Assembly (NCBI GenBank): GCA_949825025.1
Contig: OX463785.1
Span: 12,463,971 to 12,527,970, forward strand
Direction of reading: 5' to 3'
Length of the DNA stretch: 64,000 bases
Source: Siphlonurus alternatus
Lineage: Eukaryota; Arthropoda; Insecta; Ephemeroptera; Siphlonuridae
In this document: piece after piece, positions 28,927-40,813 of the stretch
How positions within the stretch are numbered: position 1 is the first letter of the stretch
How the letters are laid out: each line of letters starts with the position of its first letter
Notes under the pieces: generated by a model
What the model saw: only the letters and a program-made list of their open reading frames with translations
What the model was told of the DNA's origin: nothing
Database searches by the model: none
Made by a program: the position numbers and the translations under genes

Positions 28927-31293
28927 TTACACTCTCTGGATTTCGAAGAGCTTGACGTCAGTGTTGTACCAGATGGGAGGGTCCACGTTCCTGAAATCAA
29001 ACGAGAAGTTATAGACGGAGATTGTTTAGATTATTTTATTTTTTCATCTACCATCTAATTTTACCTTATTTTTGGGTGACTTAACATTTAGTGAATAGGA
29101 TCCTCATTTTGAGTCACCCTTTGAGCATTCTGTATAAAAATTGTATCACTGTATTATGTTCTTTTGCTCAATAAACATTTATATTATTATTAGCATAAAA
29201 TCAAATTAAAATAATTACCTAAATCTACTTAAAAAAGGACACACAAATAAACACACCTCTGTATTTTTAGTGGCAAATTTATGTAAAACAGATATTTAGT
29301 TTCAGTTATAAAACTTGTCATCAGTTTTTCTCACCTAAGGTAGATGACGCCCCACATGTAAGTCCTAAACCAACTGGTGGTGCCGTAGTTGGCTTGGTAC
29401 TTGCGGATGAGGATGGGGTGCGGCACGGGCAGCAGACCGACCAGCGTGCCGTGCTGCAGGAACTTGAGGATCTCACTCTCGTCCGTCAGACCTCTGAAAC
29501 ATTTTTAATTTTATTTTAACACTTTTATTTTCTTAAGATTTTCATGCATATTACTCTTGTCTTGATTTTGAGCAGATATTTTAACAATATTCATAGCATA
29601 TTATCTGCCATATAAAATTGAAATTTATTCATAAAATTTAATTTTGTACGTTGTTTAATATGTACATAGATAGCTATCAAGCTACTATTTTTGTCATCCA
29701 TTTTATCTTCAAACAGTTTTGAGTTGTTTCCAATTTATTTTATAAAAGTTACCGTATCTTATAACATTAGTACTGTGCAGCATTTACAATTAGCATTTTA
29801 TTTAAAATAAATGTGACATAGAGGATTTTCATAACAAATAAATTAATAAAAGTTTTTGTGCATATTAAAAAAAAAAAAAAAAAAAAAAATATGAGTAAAT
29901 TTTTCTACAATGGTCAACCTACATGGCATTTTTATTGCAGAAATGAATTGAGGACCAAATTATATTACTAATATTTCGTTCATATTTTGCTTAGCTAGAA
30001 AACTATTTTAAAAAACTACTATGACCAAACACCTCCAGGGTACACTGTGGTCACACCTCAATATTATATTTTTTTAAATAGTTCTTGAACTTTTTAAAAA
30101 TCTGAAAAAAAATAAAGTACAGTAGTACATATTTAGTACCCTCTCTTCATTTCTACAAGGAAAAAAAAAAAAAAAAAAAAAAACTTGTAGGTTTTCAATT
30201 GGAAAATTTAGATTTTATGTAATCTTACAACCTAAAACTCAAATATCATATAACTCTGCAACATTGAATACACCTGAAAAATATTCCACCAAACCACCAC
30301 TCACTTGTCGATGCAGATCTTCTCGACCTGGGGCACCAGCACTTGCAGAAGTCGCATGATGGTCTGGAGAGGAAGCTTTGACTTCCAGGCCTGCACCCAC
30401 TCGGAGCTTGGCACCCACTGGGTGGTACCGTGGGCCGGGGCTCCCGTGTCAGTCAGCTGCAGGGTGCGCCGCTGGAACCAACAGTATCATCAGAAAATGA
30501 TTTTTTTTAGAGATCACTAATCAAATAAAACTACCAAGAAAGCAAAACTGTGGAGAGTTCAAGATAGATCTGGCATACATTATACAGTATATATTTCAGC
30601 ATATTGTTAAAGAATTCATATATACAATCAGCAAGTTTAGAGGTTTTAATACAGTATTTTAATTAAAATCAGTACTTTATATACATTTTCCAAATAATAT
30701 TTTAGTAATGGACAGCAAATTAACCTAAAATTTAGGAACAAGTCTCTTGTTGAATACAGTATCCAATATACTTCATCTGTGCAAATTTTAAAGTTTACAC
30801 AATTTGAACTAAAAACATTTCAATCTTGTCACGGCAGGTGTCAGAAAACAATTTTTTTATAAGCCTAACAAATTATAGGATGATATAATTGTGATAAAAG
30901 ATTTCACATAAATGTAGCAACTGGCCAACATTTGAAATACAATTTGACAAAGAGATCAATACTCACCATGGAGGGCCCTCGTCTGAAGCTGCCACTGCTG
31001 GTGGAGCCTGCCTCGCTGGCCGCCTGGCTCGGCTTGCGACTTCGATGCTCCTCTCGAGAAAGGTCCTCAGCCTCCTCCTCCTGTCGGCACAGTTAGCGTC
31101 AAGAATTAAGAAAAAAAAGTTTTATGAAACAAATATTCTTGTCACCTTTCCTGATAAAGTACTACATGTTATCGTGTTCTCTTTTTTCCTGTACTGTGCA
31201 GTATACAATGTATTAAAAAGATGTTGCCTTACATTGAAGATGAAAGAAGAAATATGGTAAATGTTCATAATACTGTAACACTCACACTTGTGA

Positions 31294-31340
<47 letters not shown>

Positions 31341-34300
31341 AACAATAAGAAAAGTCTTCAAATTTTACTAACAAACTAACAAGTAAGTACGGTACTCTGT
31401 AGTATATTTCTTTTCTTGTGTCCCGTTTTCGCATTCAAGCAATTTTACTTCTAGTTAGCAAATACAGACAGGATTCTATACTTTAATTTACAGCCATTAG
31501 AATGATTAATTTTCAAGTTATGACTTCAAATAACACCCATGCTTACCGTGGACTTCAGCAGAGCTGTGTTTGGGTCCAAGGGTAGGGGCGGTGCCTCCGC
31601 CTCCCCCGGACTCAGCAAGTCACCCCCGAGCGTCAGTTCACTCAACTGACGGGTGGTGGGGTGCGCTGACTCTCGCTCAGTGATCTTCTCAATGCCTGGA
31701 GAAACAGCACGTGTCACAAACAACAAGTTTGCAGCAGGAAATCAAGTAATTGAATGTCCATTACAGGAAAAACTTCACAATGGACAACATACATGAAAAA
31801 ATTTTATTGCAGAAATTAATAGAGGGTACCAAATTATGCTACTCTGAATTTTTTCAGATTTTTTGGAGACCCGGAACTATTTTTAAATAATTATTGAAAG
31901 TCCTGTGATTTCAGTTGGCACCTCTGAATTCTTAATAAAAAGGATAGAGACTGGACGCCTATTGACGCCTCCAGGGGGCGTGGCCGCAGTTTCAATAATT
32001 ATTTAAAAATAGTTCTGGGTCTCAAAAAAATCTGAAAAAATTCAGAGTAGCATAATTTGGTACCCTCTATTCATTTCTGCAGTATTTTTTTTCCATGCAT
32101 GTTGTCCATTATGGATAATAGTTAATGCATTACATTACCAGGACGAGCTGACAGTAATGACATTTTTCCCTATATATCTCTTCTAAAAAACTATTATTTC
32201 AGTGTATAGTAATGTTGATACAGTGTATGTAATTTTTTGAATTATTTGTTTTCATTTTTTGTCCTAATGTTAGTTAATTTTAATTATGACGTGATCCATG
32301 TTGTTTTGTATACAACCATTAGTTCGAAAAATAAAAATTATAGGTAATCACTTTACTGTATTGTACGAAACTAATAGGCTGTTTCAATACATACGGTACT
32401 TTGTTTTTTTTTTTTATACCTGTTCTTGCAAATTTGAAATGCATTTATTGCATCAAAAAAGTCTCTTAGATTGTCATTGGTGTTACTTCTGTAACATTTT
32501 TTGTTATTGGCCCAAGCCAAATACCCACAAGAACAAACAAAAAAGGTGTAGTTACCGGTAATGCTGCAAAAGACAGTGGACCAGAAAGTCCTATTTCTCA
32601 CCTGGTGTGGCAGGCAGGGTTGCCTTCAATGTTCCTGGCTCAGCTGGCATGGCAGGTCGCGACCCCTCCATGATCTCCTCATCCAGTGTACTCTCAGCCT
32701 CAGAGGGGGCCACACTTGGTTCAGAGGGGGCAATGGAAGGGGTAGGGATGGGCGAGGGGGTTGGCAGAGAGGGGGGCGTTGCCCGGGCAGTCTTGCCGTG
32801 CACCGAGCGGCGAGTCAGCGAGCGAGAGATGGTCCCGTAGTCACATGGCAGGTTTGCGAGAGCATGGAATACTTGCCGCTTCCGGATTATTGTGTACACC
32901 AAGTTGGAGTTACCTGAGGAAGGAATTTACACTTTAAGGTGAGAATGGTACATTTTGATTATTAATGCATTTTTTTCTTTCTTTTTTTTTTTTCTTTTTT
33001 TTTTTTTTTTGTAAATATTGCAACCTATTGATAACCATAAAAACTACAATTTCCCTTAATAAAATATGCTATGGCACATTTTTTTTTTTTTTTTTTTTTT
33101 AAAGATTACAGTATGTTAAATTTACATTGTAGCAACAATAACAATACTACATGTATAAATATTCATATTAAAAAAATGCATTACTAGAATGCTACAATAA
33201 TAAATACAATGAAGAATAATAAATAACCACTGCAGATTTTAGAGTTCAGCTGTTCATTTCTGTAATACACAGGAAGCATTAGAAAAAATACAAAAAATCT
33301 CAAAATTTGTACAGTAAACCATTTCATAGATTCTACAACTCACCATCAAACTGGTACTGGATGATGTTGTTGAAGATCTCGAGCAGGAAGAAGACGAGGT
33401 GGTGGTTGGTCGGTGCCGAGAAGAGGAACCAGGGGGTGCTGAACGCCTCCAGCAGGTGCAGAAGTTTAGTGCTGGCCACCATCGACAGTGTCTTCAGATA
33501 TGGAGACACTACGAAAATACAAGAGACAATGAAGGATTGTTGTATTTCATTAGAAGATACAGAGTCAGTAATAAATCTAGAGAAGTAGTGTTGATTTACT
33601 ACGTACTTGTTTAAATTGAAATTAGAGTAAAAATGGACAACCTGCATGAAAATTTTTTATTGTAGAAATGAATTGAGGGTACCAAATTACAGTATGTTAC
33701 TCTAATTGTTTCAGTCCCGGACTATTTTTAAATAATTATTGAAAGTTCTGTAAGTTATGTTGGCCCCCCTGAATCCTTAATAAAAAGGATAGGGCCTAAA
33801 CGTCTATTGACGCCTCCAGGGGGCATCCCCACACATTCAATAATTATTTAAAAACAGTTCTGGGACTGAAAAAAAAAGTTGAAAAATTCAGAGTAGCATA
33901 ATTTGGTACACTCTCTATTCATGTCTGCAATAAAAAAATTCATGAAGGTTGTCCATTATAAAAAAACGATTTTGCAAAATAGACTTTCGGGAAGTAAATT
34001 TTTAATTCAAATTGTGATTTTTATCCAAAAATAATCTATCATGATAAAAATCTGAATACAGCATCTTGTATGAATTGTTAAAAAGTAAAAATCATATGAT
34101 CCATCCAATGGCTTGCAGTATTACTCAAACAGGCATCATCAATACACCTCTCTGACAGTCTAAACCTTTCTGCAGACAGACAAACTCACCATTGACGAGG
34201 ATGGTGAGCAGACAGTCGAAGAGAGGCTGCAGACGTTGGTGACCAGTGGTGATGATCTTGTGGAACACGGTGATCAGCAGGTCAGCGTGAGTACCTGAGA

Positions 34301-36407
34301 GAGACGGAATGTAGTTGAAAAGTTATGAAATACAGTAGTTCACAAGAAAAAATAATTACAAAATATACTGTACTGTACTAAAAAATTAATTACACAGTAA
34401 AAGAACTTAGATATTATTATGGTCTACTTTCAAGCTTGAGGTAATTCATCTTATTTATAATCATATTACGGTTTACAATCAATATAGAGGTAATAATGTA
34501 AAAATTAATTATTAAAAAAGGCAAAATAATTAAATCGAAATCTCTGATTGAGTTTGATGAATTAATCTTTCTGCAGAACCTTTTAAACTTAAAATTGTAG
34601 AGTCAAACCATTCCAATGAAAATGGAGGTGAGGTGATGAAACGGAAGTAGTAAACAATTAGTAAAAAAAAAAAAAAAGAAGGGGGGTAAATATGCTCACC
34701 TGTGAAAACAGGTATGTCCATGGGGATGGTAGCTGTGTAGGGTTTGTTGAGACGAACACCAAAGTTGCGTTCTCCGCTCAGCAACAGCAAGATGAACACA
34801 CCAATGTGCATGAGACCAACACGAGCTGAAACAACAAACACAATACATGTTGACTATTGTAATGATTTTTCATTACCAGAAATATGTATATCTCATATTG
34901 TAAATCATAATTCTGAAAGAAAAAAGAAAACCAATTATTACGTGTAAGAAGAAAATAATTTATTTAGATTTATCTTACATTAATGTTGAAAATGAATGTA
35001 TTTTTTATCCCTTGGTAAATAAATATGTATAACATGGAAGGTAGAAACATCTACCAGTAAGTAACCTACTAATAAACAAGTTAAGAAATGTCAATATATT
35101 TTGGTATTGAAATCAAGATGTTTTTAAATAGTAACCAGAAAAGCAAGAGAACAATGTAAAGAAGACAATGAAAATTATTTCCTTGAAAGAAAATACAATA
35201 CACTATTTAATACATACAGTACTCAGTTGAATAGACATCTTGAACTAACTTCAACTTAAAAATACATTTTATGGACTACAATCTGTCAACCAGCTATTTT
35301 CACTCACATTGGTCTGCTCGTGAGTCATTGAGGTGGAAGAGGATGGGCACTAAAATGTCGAGGACGTCACTGCTCTTCAGGACAAAGTACAGGAATTTCT
35401 GCAACAAAAAGATAGAAAATAATATAGGCACTCCATTATAAGTAGGAGAAAATTCAGGTAGGGAAGGAAATTTTAATACATATTCAATTAATTTATTAAA
35501 TCACTGGCTGCACAAGTACAACATGCAATGTATATTTGTTAGCTTATTGATATTTTACATCAGCTTCAACTTTTTGGTGTAAACAAAAAAAGTACAGGTA
35601 CTGTAATCATTTAAAAACACTTGAAATACGTAAATAAAGGTGAGACTACTACAGATTTCTTGTAAATGGCTAACTGACATTACAATAATAATATAAATGA
35701 AATAGTTGCAGTATCAAAATCAAAATTACAGAATAAACAAAATTTCATTGTGTAATACCCTAGATAGGATTTGTGGTATTTTGACCTGATTTTCGTACCT
35801 TGTTATAGTCGCAGAATTTCCAGAAGAAGATGAGGAGCTCCTGATGGAACATCACCTTCTTGGTGGAGTTGGGCAGGTAGGTCTGTGCCAGTGGGTTGTT
35901 CAGCAGTCGCGTGAAGCCTCGCAGCACGAAGCCAAAGTCCTCGTCGCGGTGGATACGAGACAGGTAGTTGACAAACAGGTTGTCGGGTGCCACTGCAGGC
36001 TGGGACGACTGTAGGACAGTCAGGCTAGTCATTAGGTTCAGAGTCTTAAGTTTAAGAGGTTTTATAAGAAGAGATAGCTTGTGAGGTTTCAGGTCTAGCT
36101 ATACAGCTTAAGTCCTGGCATGGCCAATTAGAATAAAGTTTGGCTTGTGGAAAAGGACATTAATGGTATTTTTTACAATGCAGTATAATATCGTCCATTA
36201 ACTGCAAAGGCAATAACGTACCCGGTACTGTAATCAATTTACACATAAAAAAAAAAGATAAAATACACTACAATAAATTTGGATGCTGCACTTTTGGAAC
36301 CAATAAGTTCAGTTTATTAGAGAGAGCTTATCTTAAAGATATTAACATTCTATGAATACCGTATTGAGTGTTTTGACAAGAAATTAAAAAAAAAAAAAAA
36401 TAAAAAA

Positions 36408-36474
<67 letters not shown>

Positions 36475-39400
36475 ATAGACTCACGTCACTGGCAGTCGAG
36501 GCTGGTAATCCCTCGTGGTCCAGGGTAGCCACAAGAATCTGCAGGGCGGTTTCCACCAGCGGCTCCCTCGAGTCGGTGAAGATGAGGTGGTTGTATGGCA
36601 CCAGACCCATGCCGACCGGGTCGTAACTGCAGCACACGTTGAGGAGCGAGGTGAAGACGGGGAGGGCGTGCCGGTTCTCACTGGACGTGAAGTGGGACAC
36701 CCATTTGTTAACCTGGCCGCTGCCACTGTCTGTAAGCATGGGGGTTCTCAGTTAGGACCTGCTGATTAGTTAGGGAAACACAAGATTCCTAGGTGCAAGT
36801 TTTCTGGTGTTTCTGTGAATATGAATAATGAGTAAGTTACGTAACTATAATAAAAAATTATTCTGTAATATGTAAATGTTGTTGCATATTTTGCATATTT
36901 AGATTGATTGGTTTTTAGTCAATCGACATATCATTGATCCATGTCTGCCCCATTTCATTTATTTTTAAAATATCTGACATTATCAGGAAGTTTAATTAAT
37001 ATACTGTAATTAGTTTATGATATTGGAACATAAGAGAAATTATCATCTCACAAATTACGGTACTTTTGTTTTGTTTTTCTAACAAAATATGGTCACTGAA
37101 CTTCTTTCTATGACATAATTTCCAGACAGAAGTTTCGTACCTGATGGCTCGTGGTACATGGTCTCTGAGAAACACGTCAGCATCAGTTTGAGCAGCTCGG
37201 TGCGGTGAGCGTCATGGCTGGGGTTGTGGGGAAGTGACAGCGCAGCCCCCACCCCACTCTCCCAGATGAACTCGCAGCTGTCTATGGCACTCAGGTCCTC
37301 AGCCTTGTCCTGGTAAGAACACATACAGATGATACATGTACTGGTGTATACTTTTCTTTTCATGAGTCTAAATAGGTGTATGTAGTATGTACAGTATTTT
37401 AAGCAGAATTTGTGTAAAACTACCAAGGGGAAGAGAGGGGGGATTGAAACAGACCACTATTTAAATCATATGTAAAAAAAAAAAAAAAAAGTTAAAGTTA
37501 AAGTGTTGTTTTACTTTTTTCTCACTAAGTTTTTAGGCAGAAATACAGAAATATATTGCTGGGTGAAAAGAAAGCTTGGAACAAAAAACTAAGAGTAAAA
37601 TAAAACTGGGGAACATACATTTTTTTGTGTGGTACTGCATACAATAGCTTTTATTTAATTGACAAGAAAAAGCAAGCATTATAAGGTTGTAGAACAACAA
37701 GTGACTCACCGGTCCAGATTTTCTGCTTGAAGATACCGTAAAATCTGGGCAAAAGAGCAGGTCCTAAACAAAGCAAAGTCGTAAAATTAATATTTGTTCT
37801 GTCAATTTTGAGAGCAAGTGAAAAACAGACTTGTCAGTGTTATAAAATTATAAAACAAACAATAATTAAGATAAGACTGTAGTAATTACTTTAAAATTAA
37901 GGACAGGCATTTGTACTGTACATTATTATCATACACAAGAGTGTGGCATAATTTGAATAAATAATATTATTAATTGACGTACAGTATGTTTACTTTCATA
38001 GGTTCATTAAAGCTAAAATATCTTTAGGAAATTCACTTCTATGTACAGTATTGTATGTATTTAAAGAAACTTAGGATGGATCTCAGTAGGTTGATATCTC
38101 ACAATCGTAGCACCTGAATGCAAAAAGACTTGCAGGGGACTTTGAACTCACCATCAATAAGTGGCCTACAAATTTTCAAGCGGATCTGTCTTATCAGTTT
38201 TGTGAAAACTGAGGTAGAAATTTAACATTGGCCTTATTGACGAAAACCAGAAATGGAGCTGTTGTAAGAAAACTGCAAGACTGAATTTGCTCAAACCATA
38301 AGCGATTAAGTTTTAGAACATTCTCTATTTTTTAAAATTTATTTCATTCGATTCGTTTACAGGGAAATTTTCTTTGACTCCGAAGTAACTGAGATTAATC
38401 GTTAAGTCCAAAGTATTGACTGAGTAAATCAGAGAAAACACAAGCTGTCACAAGCTGTAGTTCCATGCTACTCACACAGATGGCGTTGAGGAGGGAGTGT
38501 GCCAGGGGCTGGGCGTTCTCGGAGTCTGCTCCTGGAGTTGCCGCGGCAGGCAGGCTGGTCCAGAAGAATCCTCGCCAGTCACTGTCCTCGAATATGTACG
38601 GCAGCAATCGTGTCAGCAGACGCACGCAGTTCAGTACTGGGGCACACAAGTCAGGGTTACATACACACTAGTGATGTGGTTGAGTGAAGCTTACAGAAAT
38701 GTACACCCCACTTTGAAACAACAGATATAGTACAGTACATAGAATGCAAATTTCTAAAATTGAAGGGAAGCTATTATTATTATTTTTTATTTTTAATAAA
38801 AAATACGTACTTATAAAGGAGACATAACTAAATCCTTAAAATGAGCAGTCTATTTCATTCATAAATGTTTTTTAATGACACTTCTTTTACTAAATACAGT
38901 ACAGGATACTGAACACAGATATTCATTCAATGATAACAATACAACTTTAATTGAAACATCTACTCTCTGTACCATATTTGGGCTATTGTTGGTCTGACGT
39001 CATGAGTGCCACGCCCACCTCCCCTCTTTCCTGCAATGCCTCAAAGAGGTGGAGGGAAAAGTAGAAGTGGTGCTTGAAAGACCAACTAGAATTTATCTAT
39101 CTTACACCTGCTCATTATATTTCCATAAAAATGCAACACCTCAGGCATTTCGTCTCACCTGTCTCATGGTCTCTCTGGGTGCGACAACTTGAGTCGACGG
39201 CCGTCACAAGCCTCTCCACGGCCTTGTAGCAGAGCGTGGCAAGGTTTTGTGGAGCTTCCTCTCGTAGCGCTCGTATCTCAGCCGCGGGGACCAACGTGAA
39301 GACGTCCTGCACGCTGTTGAGGCTCTCCGACCAAAACATGGACCAGAACGAGTCGTCCGAAGCATCTATGGGCTGGAAAATTAGAGATAATGTTAGTACA

Positions 39401-40545
39401 GACCAGAATCTGTGTGTATATGTACCGGTATGAATTTGAAATAGAATTAAGATTTTTTGTAGAATGTACCGATAAAGAATATTAAGGTACTCTGTATCTC
39501 AGAGTTACAAGCTACATTTAACTAATGTCGTTTTAAAATTAAAATGTCTACCGGTACCGATATGTGTATGATTGTGTGCATATTCGTACCTAGATTAGAT
39601 TAGATTTAACGATCTGCGGCAAATGTGGCTAAACCACGGTGGCTCGCAATATAGTGCTCAACGCACTCTTAAATCCCCCGTAACTCTCCGCCCCCACCAC
39701 CTCGGACGGCAGGGAGTTCCACTCCCTCACTGTTCGGTTTATGAACGAGTATTTATTTCCCACATCACTTCCACTACCCCTGAACTCCAGCTTCCACCGA
39801 TGATCCCCCCTCCCAATATATCTACCTTTAGTCACTAAACTCGCTCCAACCTGCCATCTCCCTGTTAACCTTAAACAAATTTCCTAATCGGTTGTATCTT
39901 CTCCTTTCCTCGAGTGGCTCCCACTCCAAAGTCTGAATCATTTTCGACACGCTTTCATAATCCTTCCACACCTTTTTGTCATCTGCAACTAATCTCCATT
40001 TTCTCATTCTACCCATAACTCTTCTAGCAGCCCTCCTCTGAACCTTTTCCTAGTGTGTATTTACATATGTAGCAAATCATATGCATCATATACATAAAAC
40101 TGTATGCATGCATGCATATACTGTAATATAATTATGTTTATGCTTACAATGGGAACGGGAAGCCATGTCAATCAATAAAATAGGCATTCCTTATCGCACT
40201 AAAGTTTATGCATACTGTGTATAAGCTAACACGAACAATACAGTATTTGAAAATATTATCACTCACTACTAATAGTTTATAATATTATTAACTGCATAAA
40301 ACGTAATAAAAGCCCATTGATTACATTTAAAACACAAATTTGATAAAAAGTGATCATAGACAAAAGACCAGAATGGGTCTGTCAACTAACTTGAACTGTC
40401 TAAATAACTAATATTGGCTTCAGGCATGTATAATTTTTATATTGCTTGGAAAGATTATAATATATTTTATAATTTTCACCTGAGTTTTAGATGTTAGCTG
40501 CACTACAGCCTTCCGAAAGTTTAATTTTGTGTCAGTATTTCCCAT
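28927..40545 (-). CDS. HID1: HID1 domain-containing protein (complete, 17 exons)
   Basis: HID1 is a peripheral Golgi/endosome membrane protein needed for dense-core vesicle and secretory cargo sorting (known for the family). Exons in transcript order: 40480-40545, 39159-39372, 38476-38636, 37710-37763, 37141-37309, 36485-36729, 35799-36008, 35308-35398, 34700-34825, 34190-34294, 33344-33508, 32602-32913, 31547-31695, 30967-31080, 30305-30471, 29335-29493, 28927-28990. All junctions are GT-AG and phases agree, giving 856 residues (human HID1 is about 790). It starts MGNTDTKLNFRKAVVQLTSK, with Gly2 suited to N-myristoylation as known for HID1. Conserved blocks include NSVQDVFTLVPAAEIRALRE, RLLPYIFEDSDWRGFFW, GLMHIGVFILLLLSGERNFG, YLKTLSMVASTKLLHLLEAF and KSKLPLQTIMRLLQVLVPQV. 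It ends NTDVKLFEIQRV, then TAA. The extra length lies mainly in the Pro/Ser-rich linker of exon 12. It is convergent with the channel gene and divergent from VPS29. Confidence 0.97.
29867..30200. mobile_element. Degenerate family-B MITE with A-runs
   Basis: AATGGTCAACCTACATG, TTTTATTGCAGAAATGAATT and CTCTCTTCATTTCTAC match family B, and a right end CTTGTAGGTTTTCAATTG is still visible. Long A-runs flank and interrupt it. Inside the HID1 intron between exons 29335 and 30305. Confidence 0.55.
31293..31338. repeat. Poly(A) tract, about 46 A
   Basis: An uninterrupted A homopolymer in a HID1 intron (poly-T on the coding strand). Its length is doubtful in any assembly. Confidence 0.9.
31778..32112. 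mobile_element. MITE family B (AATGGACAACCT), copy in HID1 intron
   Basis: Ends AATGGACAACATACATGAAA and CCATGCATGTTGTCCATT. Shares with family A the internal order TTATTGCAGAAAT-ATAGAGGGT, TCTGAATTTTTTCAGATTTT and GGAACTATTTTTAAA. The centre differs and carries GGCGCC-type GACGCCTCCAGGGGGCGTGG in place of TGACGTCA. Confidence 0.83.
33631..33959. mobile_element. MITE family B, second copy in HID1 introns
   Basis: Ends AATGGACAACCTGCATGAAA and CATGAAGGTTGTCCATTAT, with the same centre (ATTGACGCCTCCAGGGGGCA) as 31778-32112. It begins about 120 bp from HID1 exon 33344-33508. Confidence 0.83.
36404..36477. repeat. AAAT tetranucleotide microsatellite beside HID1 exon 6
   Basis: About 18-19 AAAT units on the plus strand (TTTA on the HID1 coding strand). 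It starts within about 8 bases of the exon 36485-36729 donor GTGAGT, so length variation would change sequence right behind a splice donor. Confidence 0.92.
38090..38405 (+). repeat. Dispersed repeat C, copy in HID1 intron
   Basis: Relative of 14180-14500. It lies between HID1 exons 38476-38636 and 37710-37763. The copies are clearly diverged, so this is an old family. Confidence 0.65.
39591..40050 (-). mobile_element. 5'-truncated LINE 3' end (RT-ORF C-terminus)
   Basis: On the minus strand, broken frames encode RAARRVMGRMRKWRLVAD, EPLEERRRYNRLGNLFKV and, in another frame, KYSFINRTVREWNSLPSEVV. The NRTVREWNSLP-type block with an LEERR-R-LFK helix upstream is typical of the C-terminal end of CR1/jockey-like reverse-transcriptase ORFs. 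It finishes with a short AATCTAATCTAATCT tail, as non-LTR elements often do. The catalytic part is absent and a frame break separates the two segments, so it is dead. Located in HID1 intron 1. Confidence 0.72.
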
Positions 40546-40813
40546 TTCAGCGACCACAGCTGTCACGAAAGCAGATGGAGCATTCGAATGTCAGAAAAAC
40601 AGATATCACTTTTTTATTGCGCAGTAGCAAATATTTTGAGTATTTTTCTTTTTTGCGCATAAATGGTTCTGCTCTTTAATAAAAAACGCAAAAGTTTGGA
40701 GATTTAGGAGATTACAAAACAAATGCCAAAAAATCATATGATTCCTGTCAGAAATTATTAAAACCGGATAATTTTGTTGTTTTTCAAGGAAGTTTTAGTT
40801 TTGGGGACTAAAT
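40546..40813. promoter_or_regulatory. Shared divergent promoter/5' UTR region of HID1 and VPS29
   Basis: The two start codons face away from each other, 268 bp apart. The interval must hold both 5' UTRs and core promoters. It has two TTGCGCA-like sites (near 40618 and 40656) and T-rich runs, but no clear TATA box for either gene. Both genes are broadly expressed trafficking genes, which suits a TATA-less bidirectional promoter (inference). Confidence 0.6.

Noticed and set aside
31122..31361. Poly-Phe minus-strand open frame
   Set aside because: Translation of a T homopolymer in a HID1 intron.
36350..36484. Continuation of the HID1 exon 6 frame into a Leu/Phe/Ile/Tyr repeat
   Set aside because: This is readthrough of the TTTA microsatellite beyond a good GTGAGT donor; the next HID1 exon joins in phase at 36008.
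39623..39838. Plus-strand 71-residue open frame
   Set aside because: Antisense of the LINE fragment, whose minus-strand translation has the recognisable reverse-transcriptase-ORF end.
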